DNA from: Algoriphagus aquimarinus
Lineage (GTDB): Bacteria; Bacteroidota; Bacteroidia; Cytophagales; Cyclobacteriaceae
Assembly: GCF_900112005.1 (NCBI RefSeq)
Contig: NZ_FOKK01000008.1
Coordinates: 1-41,821, forward strand
Reading direction: 5' to 3'
DNA: 41,821 bases
Of the stretch, positions 39,534-41,821 are shown one piece after another. A model generated the notes under the pieces. It did no database searches. It saw only the letters and a program-made list of their open reading frames with translations, and was not told the origin of the DNA. The translations under genes and the position numbers were made by a program. Numbering within the stretch: the first letter of the stretch is position 1; the number at the start of each line of letters is the position of its first letter.

Positions 39534-40146
39534 TGCACTTCTCATCGTAGATGTACAAAATGACTTTTTACCCGAAGGCTCTTTGGCAGTTAGGCATGGT
39601 GATGAGATCATTCCTGTGATCAATGCATTGCAGGAGAAATTCAATTTTATAGTTGCCACGCAGGATTTTCATCCAACAGATCATGGGAGTTTTGCCGTAA
39701 ATCATGAGGGGAAAAGTCCAGGCGAAATGATTGTGTTAGCTGATTTGCCGCAAATTCTCTGGCCAGTTCACTGCGTGCAGGGATCGGAAGGGGCGGAGTT
39801 TCATGAGGAATTGAATCCCATCAGATGGACAGCGATTTTCCAAAAAGGCAAAAACCCTGAAGTGGATTCCTACTCAGGTTTCTTCGATAATGCCCGAAGA
39901 GAAGATACTGGGCTTGGAGATTTCTTGCAGAACGAAGGAATAATGAACGTATTTGTGACCGGACTTGCTCAGGATTACTGTGTCAAGTTCACCGCATTGG
40001 ATTCAGTGAGTTTGGGCTTCAAAACATACCTGATTTCCGATGCAACCAAAGCAGTAAATCTTGCTAAGGATGATGGAGATAAAGCCTTGGAAGAAATGAA
40101 AAAAGCAGGAGTGATATTAATAGAAAGTTCAGCTATACTAGATTAA
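39511..40146 (+). CDS. pncA: Nicotinamidase
   Basis: Hydrolyses nicotinamide to nicotinate, feeding PncB. At 211 residues it fits the isochorismatase-like family. Catalytic triad: Asp14 (VDVQNDF), Lys112 (FQKGKN) and Cys157 (GLAQDYCVKFTA). The metal site is in TQDFHPTDHGSFA. The start at 39511 overlaps pncB by 23 bases; a second Met two codons on (39517) is equally possible. The thioesterase gene begins 2 bases after its stop. Confidence 0.95.
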   Translation: MAMNLKNSALLIVDVQNDFLPEGSLAVRHGDEIIPVINALQEKFNFIVATQDFHPTDHGSFAVNHEGKSPGEMIVLADLPQILWPVHCVQGSEGAEFHEELNPIRWTAIFQKGKNPEVDSYSGFFDNARREDTGLGDFLQNEGIMNVFVTGLAQDYCVKFTALDSVSLGFKTYLISDATKAVNLAKDDGDKALEEMKKAGVILIESSAILD

Positions 40147-40148
40147 TC

Positions 40149-40664
40149 ATGTTTGAATATAACCCAGAGAAACATTACCCTAAGGAAACAGAAAGCAGAG
40201 TCTTGATCAGATTTCAGGATTGTGATCCTCTGCGCCACCTGAACAATGCCAAGTACTTCGATTACTTTTTCAATGCTCGGGAGGATCAGGTTCCTAAGTT
40301 ATATGGAGTGGAGATGATGGATTTCATCAAAAAATACCAAGCTGCTTGGGTGATCTATAACCATAATATATCCTATGTAAAACCAGCCATGGTAGGAGAG
40401 TGGGTACGTATCAAAAGTCGGATCATCTGGCATAACGATAATACAGTGGTGTTAGAGTATTATATGACTGATGATTCTGAGACACAACTGAAAACGCTTC
40501 TATGGACAACCATGCGCTATGTGACACTAGCTGAAGGGAAGTCTACTATTCATACTGGAGCAGTCAATGAATTTCTTGCCGCGACGTCCATGAACTTAGA
40601 TATCGCTGGTATTGAGATAAAACAACGGGTGAAAGCACTTTCCCTAGAGTTGAAAAAGGTTTGA
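40149..40664 (+). CDS. Acyl-CoA thioesterase, 4HBT/YbgC-like hotdog fold
   Basis: A 171-residue hotdog-fold thioesterase. The motif RFQDCDPLRHLNNAKYFDYF carries the catalytic Asp and His-Leu-Asn-Asn of 4-hydroxybenzoyl-CoA-type thioesterases; YNHNISYVKPAMVGEWVRI follows. Hydrolyses an acyl-CoA of unknown chain. It starts 2 bases after pncA and is thus part of the NAD-salvage operon, though a metabolic link is not clear. Confidence 0.87.
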   Translation: MFEYNPEKHYPKETESRVLIRFQDCDPLRHLNNAKYFDYFFNAREDQVPKLYGVEMMDFIKKYQAAWVIYNHNISYVKPAMVGEWVRIKSRIIWHNDNTVVLEYYMTDDSETQLKTLLWTTMRYVTLAEGKSTIHTGAVNEFLAATSMNLDIAGIEIKQRVKALSLELKKV

Positions 40665-40682
40665 CATAAATCAAATTTATGT
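40664..40682 (+). terminator. Hairpin at the end of the pncB operon
   Basis: ACATAAAT (40664-40671) and ATTTATGT (40675-40682) with a 3-base loop, starting at the last base of the thioesterase stop. A+T-rich and without a clear T tract, so terminator activity is uncertain. Confidence 0.35.
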
Positions 40683-41038
40683 ATCTCAGCGAACAAGACA
40701 TGTACACGACCGTACAGGTTTTTATTTTTTAAACAATTTAATTTCAGGCACTTACAATTTTTTTAAAATTAATTTTTGCTAACATTCGCAATAAAGTGTA
40801 ACCCGTATTTTTACCGGTTAGGTCATAAACTGTTCGGGCGCAATACAATTTCCAGGTAAAACGATCACTTTCACAACACATCTTATGATAACAAAGCAGG
40901 CTTAGCCAAATTATATTTTGTGAAAGTGTTAATTTTTGAAAAGCATTTAAGCTTTCAAAATGGCTAGAAAAGGCCTTTATGGCACAGTTGGTACATGGTT
41001 CGCAACAGGGTGAAGCATAACTCTAAACCAACAATGTT
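40665..41038. other. 374-base gap before a secreted protein gene
   Basis: No coding gene. The first part is A+T rich. GCATTTAAGC (40943-40952) and similar short repeats occur, but no strong hairpin apart from the one at 40664-40682. A GGCAC at 40981-40985 recalls sigma-54 promoters but lacks the matching GC at -12. The length suggests a long leader or distal promoter for the secreted protein at 41039. Confidence 0.4.
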
Positions 41039-41626
41039 ATGAAAACCTTATTCACATTCGCACTAGCTGGACTTTTAGCGACCAGTTCTTTTGCAGCCAA
41101 TGGGCCAGAAGATTTGAAAGAATTATCAACTGTACATGCTGTTTACAAAAAAATAGATGTACACCTTAAAGAAGGTGTAGGCAAAGCAAAAATTGCCATT
41201 TATGATATGTCTGGCAAAAGACTACACAGACGTACTGTAAAAGCAAATGAGGATCTACGTGTTCCTTATGATTTGAATGACCTACCATGTGGGGAGTATC
41301 AAGTGATGATTACAACAGAAGATGAGCAAGTGACCTATACCGTAGAAACCGTGGAGAAAGTTGATCCAGCTCCTATAGTGTATCCTTTGATGGCCTATGG
41401 CAAAAAAGTAAATGATTTCACTATCAACTTACTAGTAATAGGCCTAGAGGAAGCTGGAGTCGAAGTTAAAATCAAAAAAGTCAGTGATGACCGAATTGTA
41501 CATGAGGAAATGGTAGATCAACCAGAAGGTTTCCGTAAAGATTATAGACTGAACGGAGTCCATGCGGAGGATGTCTATTTCGAAGTAACTGACGTAAAAG
41601 GAAGAACTCGCAAGATTTACATTTGA
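41039..41626 (+). CDS. Secreted protein with two beta-sandwich-like repeats, unknown function
   Basis: A 195-residue exported protein with a clear signal peptide (MKTLFTFALAGLLATSSFA, cut before ANGPE). The mature part holds two similar units of about 80 residues: AKIAIYDMSGKRLHRRTVKA then DLPCGEYQVMITTEDEQ, and EVKIKKVSDDRIVHEEMVDQ then VYFEVTDVKGRTRKIYI. The pattern of a hydrophobic strand, a Gly-Lys turn and a closing strand recalls the fold of T9SS C-terminal sorting domains, but here it makes up the whole protein. It could be periplasmic or secreted. Function unknown. Confidence 0.75.
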   Translation: MKTLFTFALAGLLATSSFAANGPEDLKELSTVHAVYKKIDVHLKEGVGKAKIAIYDMSGKRLHRRTVKANEDLRVPYDLNDLPCGEYQVMITTEDEQVTYTVETVEKVDPAPIVYPLMAYGKKVNDFTINLLVIGLEEAGVEVKIKKVSDDRIVHEEMVDQPEGFRKDYRLNGVHAEDVYFEVTDVKGRTRKIYI

Positions 41627-41651
41627 ATTCTAAACCAACCTCTTGCGCTAG

Positions 41652-41680
41652 AACCCTGGATCGATTGATTTGGGGTTTTT
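41652..41680 (+). terminator. Terminator of the secreted protein gene
   Basis: AACCC (41652-41656) and GGGTT (41673-41677) close a hairpin with a 16-base loop that may pair further inside, followed by T residues to 41681. It lies 26 bases after the stop codon. Confidence 0.5.
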
Positions 41681-41700
41681 TCGTTAGAAATTTTTAAACC

Positions 41701-41724
41701 ACATAGACACATAGAAAAACATAG
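41701..41724. repeat. Three ACATAG repeats
   Basis: ACATAG occurs at 41701-41706, 41709-41714 and 41719-41724. Short A+T-rich repeats of this type are common between genes in Bacteroidota (recollection). The last 120 bases of the window show no gene. Confidence 0.4.
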
Positions 41725-41821
41725 AGCTGGTGTTATTTATGGGTGGTCAATTCTCAAGTTGAGCTTTGTTCTCTTTGTTTCTTTATGGTTAAAAAAAGCT
41801 ACCACAAAAGGCATAAAGAGA

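Noticed and set aside
40978..41000. Sigma-54-type promoter before the secreted protein gene
   Set aside because: GGCAC is present but the GC required 10 bases on is AC; only half the consensus matches.
1..41821. CRISPR arrays, rRNA genes and insertion-sequence transposases
   Set aside because: No regularly spaced repeats, no rRNA-like stretches and no transposase motifs were seen.

Overview
The window comes from a member of the Bacteroidota, most likely order Cytophagales and perhaps the Cyclobacteriaceae (the family level is inference). The evidence is SusC/SusD pairs, a DUF6520-type secreted peptide, RteC-domain proteins, Bacteroidota mobilisation genes, an IntDOT-like integrase and several promoters of the TAnnTTTG type.

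Layout. (1) 1-6.3 kb: a thioredoxin-like gene cut by the window edge, a SusC-type TonB receptor and a SusD lipoprotein, facing a small secreted cysteine-pair peptide and a MauE/DoxX-like redox membrane protein. (2) 6.5-10.4 kb: a four-gene operon led by a fusion of a complete Crp/Fnr-type regulator to a complete class I terpene synthase, followed by two RteC paralogues and a small two-TM protein. (3) 10.8-19.7 kb: an efflux operon (lipoprotein-like protein, TolC, RND pump, adaptor) continuing into a sulfur set (DsrE-like, TlpA-like, SoxB-like); the SoxB-like gene has a frameshift. (4) 19.9-24.5 kb: two small hypothetical genes, a candidate oriT, MobC-like accessory protein, MOBP-type relaxase and TraG/VirD4 coupling ATPase. 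(5) 24.6-31.2 kb: a heavy-metal RND efflux operon with two histidine-rich small proteins. (6) 31.5-33.8 kb: a RhuM-Fic/Doc fusion and a tyrosine integrase. (7) From a tRNA-Arg(UCG) gene at 34.1-34.2 kb onward: housekeeping genes (sucC, LolD-like ABC ATPase, bcp, EamA transporter, pncB-pncA, thioesterase) and a secreted protein.

Regions 2-6 read as one integrative mobilisable island inserted at the 3' end of the tRNA-Arg gene. The right end is well placed; the left end was not found and may lie outside the window. The island has transfer initiation genes but no visible mating-pair apparatus, and it carries two efflux pumps.

The best candidate for an undescribed system is the Crp-terpene synthase fusion. 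All class I motifs (DDxxD, NSE triad, pyrophosphate-sensor Arg, RY pair) sit at the expected spacing, on the C-terminal side of a cNMP-type sensor plus helix-turn-helix. Three half-sites lie over its promoter and two conjugation-type RteC regulators follow it. It could be a regulated terpenoid signal synthase or a prenyl-diphosphate-sensing transcription factor; the sequence cannot decide. A second candidate is the coupling of an RND pump with DsrE/TlpA/SoxB-like proteins. Two probable frameshifts both lie in A/T homopolymers, so sequencing error must be considered for both.
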